NCBI GenBank assembly: GCA_945835865.1
Contig: CAMAJQ010000045.1
Span: forward strand, 1-6,356
Origin: an uncultured Clostridia bacterium
Lineage (GTDB): Bacteria > Bacillota > Clostridia > Christensenellales > Borkfalkiaceae
Direction of reading: 5' to 3'
Length of the DNA stretch: 6,356 nt
Shown here in pieces: positions 6,275-6,356 of this stretch. The notes beneath the pieces were generated by a model, which ran no database searches, was not told the DNA's origin, and saw only the letters and a list, made by a program, of their open reading frames with translations. A program made the translations under genes and the position numbers. The first letter of the stretch is position 1. Every line of letters begins with the position of its first letter.

Positions 6275-6356
6275 ATGTCTAGAAAAAAGGAATTTAATAC
6301 CAAATACTCGCCAGATTTTATTGAACCACAAAACGGTACTAAAACTAATGAAAAGC
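6275..6356 (+). CDS. OrfA-like transposase subunit N-terminus (3' end missing)
   Basis: Twenty-seven codons are visible, from the ATG at 6275 to the window end, with no stop. The peptide starts MSRKKEFNTKYSPDF, similar to the N-termini of IS3-family OrfA helix-turn-helix proteins, which commonly begin with a few basic residues and a KYSPEFK-like segment before the first helix. After residue 15 (IEPQNGTKTNEK) the resemblance fades, so this copy may be diverged, or may belong to another transposase type or a cargo gene. The good Shine-Dalgarno sequence upstream, the AT-rich composition and the position just inside a terminal-repeat-like sequence are the main support. OrfA would bind the element ends and, after a programmed frameshift, be fused to the DDE-domain OrfB; neither can be seen here. 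Confidence 0.45.
   Translation, partial: MSRKKEFNTKYSPDFIEPQNGTKTNEK

Larger units (their letters stand above)
6230..6356 (+). mobile_element. Left end of a probable IS3-family insertion sequence (truncated by the window end)
   Basis: From about 6230 the sequence changes sharply: 40 of 127 bases are G or C, against 34 of 60 in a block of the ABC gene just upstream (6001-6060). The stretch starts with TGTGAACCCC and continues AAAAGTTAGAC (6240-6250), which resembles IS3-family (IS150-like) terminal inverted repeats, with the usual TG at the tip and a CCC-AAAAGTT-GAC core. A Shine-Dalgarno sequence and an ORF starting with an OrfA-like N-terminus follow at the distance expected for such elements. 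The right end, the transposase catalytic part and any target duplication are outside the window, so the family call is from pattern memory only. It starts 22 nt after the stop codon of ABC subunit 2 and may have displaced the operon's terminator. Confidence 0.6.

Overview
The window looks like a chromosomal piece of a GC-rich member of the Clostridia (Bacillota). This rests on three things: purine-rich Shine-Dalgarno sequences before the genes, the Clostridia-type flavour of the MoxR-like ATPase and VWA-like protein, and a Bacillota-style heterodimeric ABC exporter. One 60-nt block counted by hand (6001-6060) is 34/60 G+C, while the last 127 nt are 40/127 G+C. I would not name a genus.

Layout. 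Four genes lie head to tail on the + strand, with no visible intrinsic terminator between them. (1) 1-1170 is the 3' part of a gene for a VWA-like protein with an N-terminal metallopeptidase-like region. (2) 1246-2685 is its likely partner, a MoxR-type AAA+ ATPase. (3) 2750-4462 and (4) 4462-6207 are two half-size ABC exporter subunits whose ends overlap, so they are probably translationally coupled. At about 6230 the GC-rich sequence stops abruptly. A 127-nt AT-rich stretch follows that resembles the left end of an IS3-family insertion sequence: a terminal-repeat-like start, a Shine-Dalgarno sequence and the first 27 codons of an OrfA-like protein. The window ends inside it.

How the genes work together. 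MoxR-like ATPases and VWA proteins typically act as a pair, in which an AAA+ ring remodels or matures a client bound through the VWA metal site; the client here is unknown. The two ABC subunits form a textbook asymmetric heterodimer. Subunit 1 carries a degenerate Walker B (Asp for Glu) and a switch-loop Gln for His, and it supplies a good signature motif. Subunit 2 carries the intact Walker B and His and supplies a variant signature (LSQGQ). The dimer should therefore have one hydrolytic and one non-hydrolytic ATP site, as in TM287/288, LmrCD and BmrCD. Whether the MoxR/VWA pair and the exporter share a function is not shown; they are only adjacent and co-oriented.

I found no CRISPR array, tRNA, rRNA or clearly new system. 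The most useful second looks are the lost metallopeptidase glutamate, the asymmetric exporter with local oddities in subunit 2, and the IS boundary, where the distance to the window end is suspiciously equal to a common assembly k-mer size.
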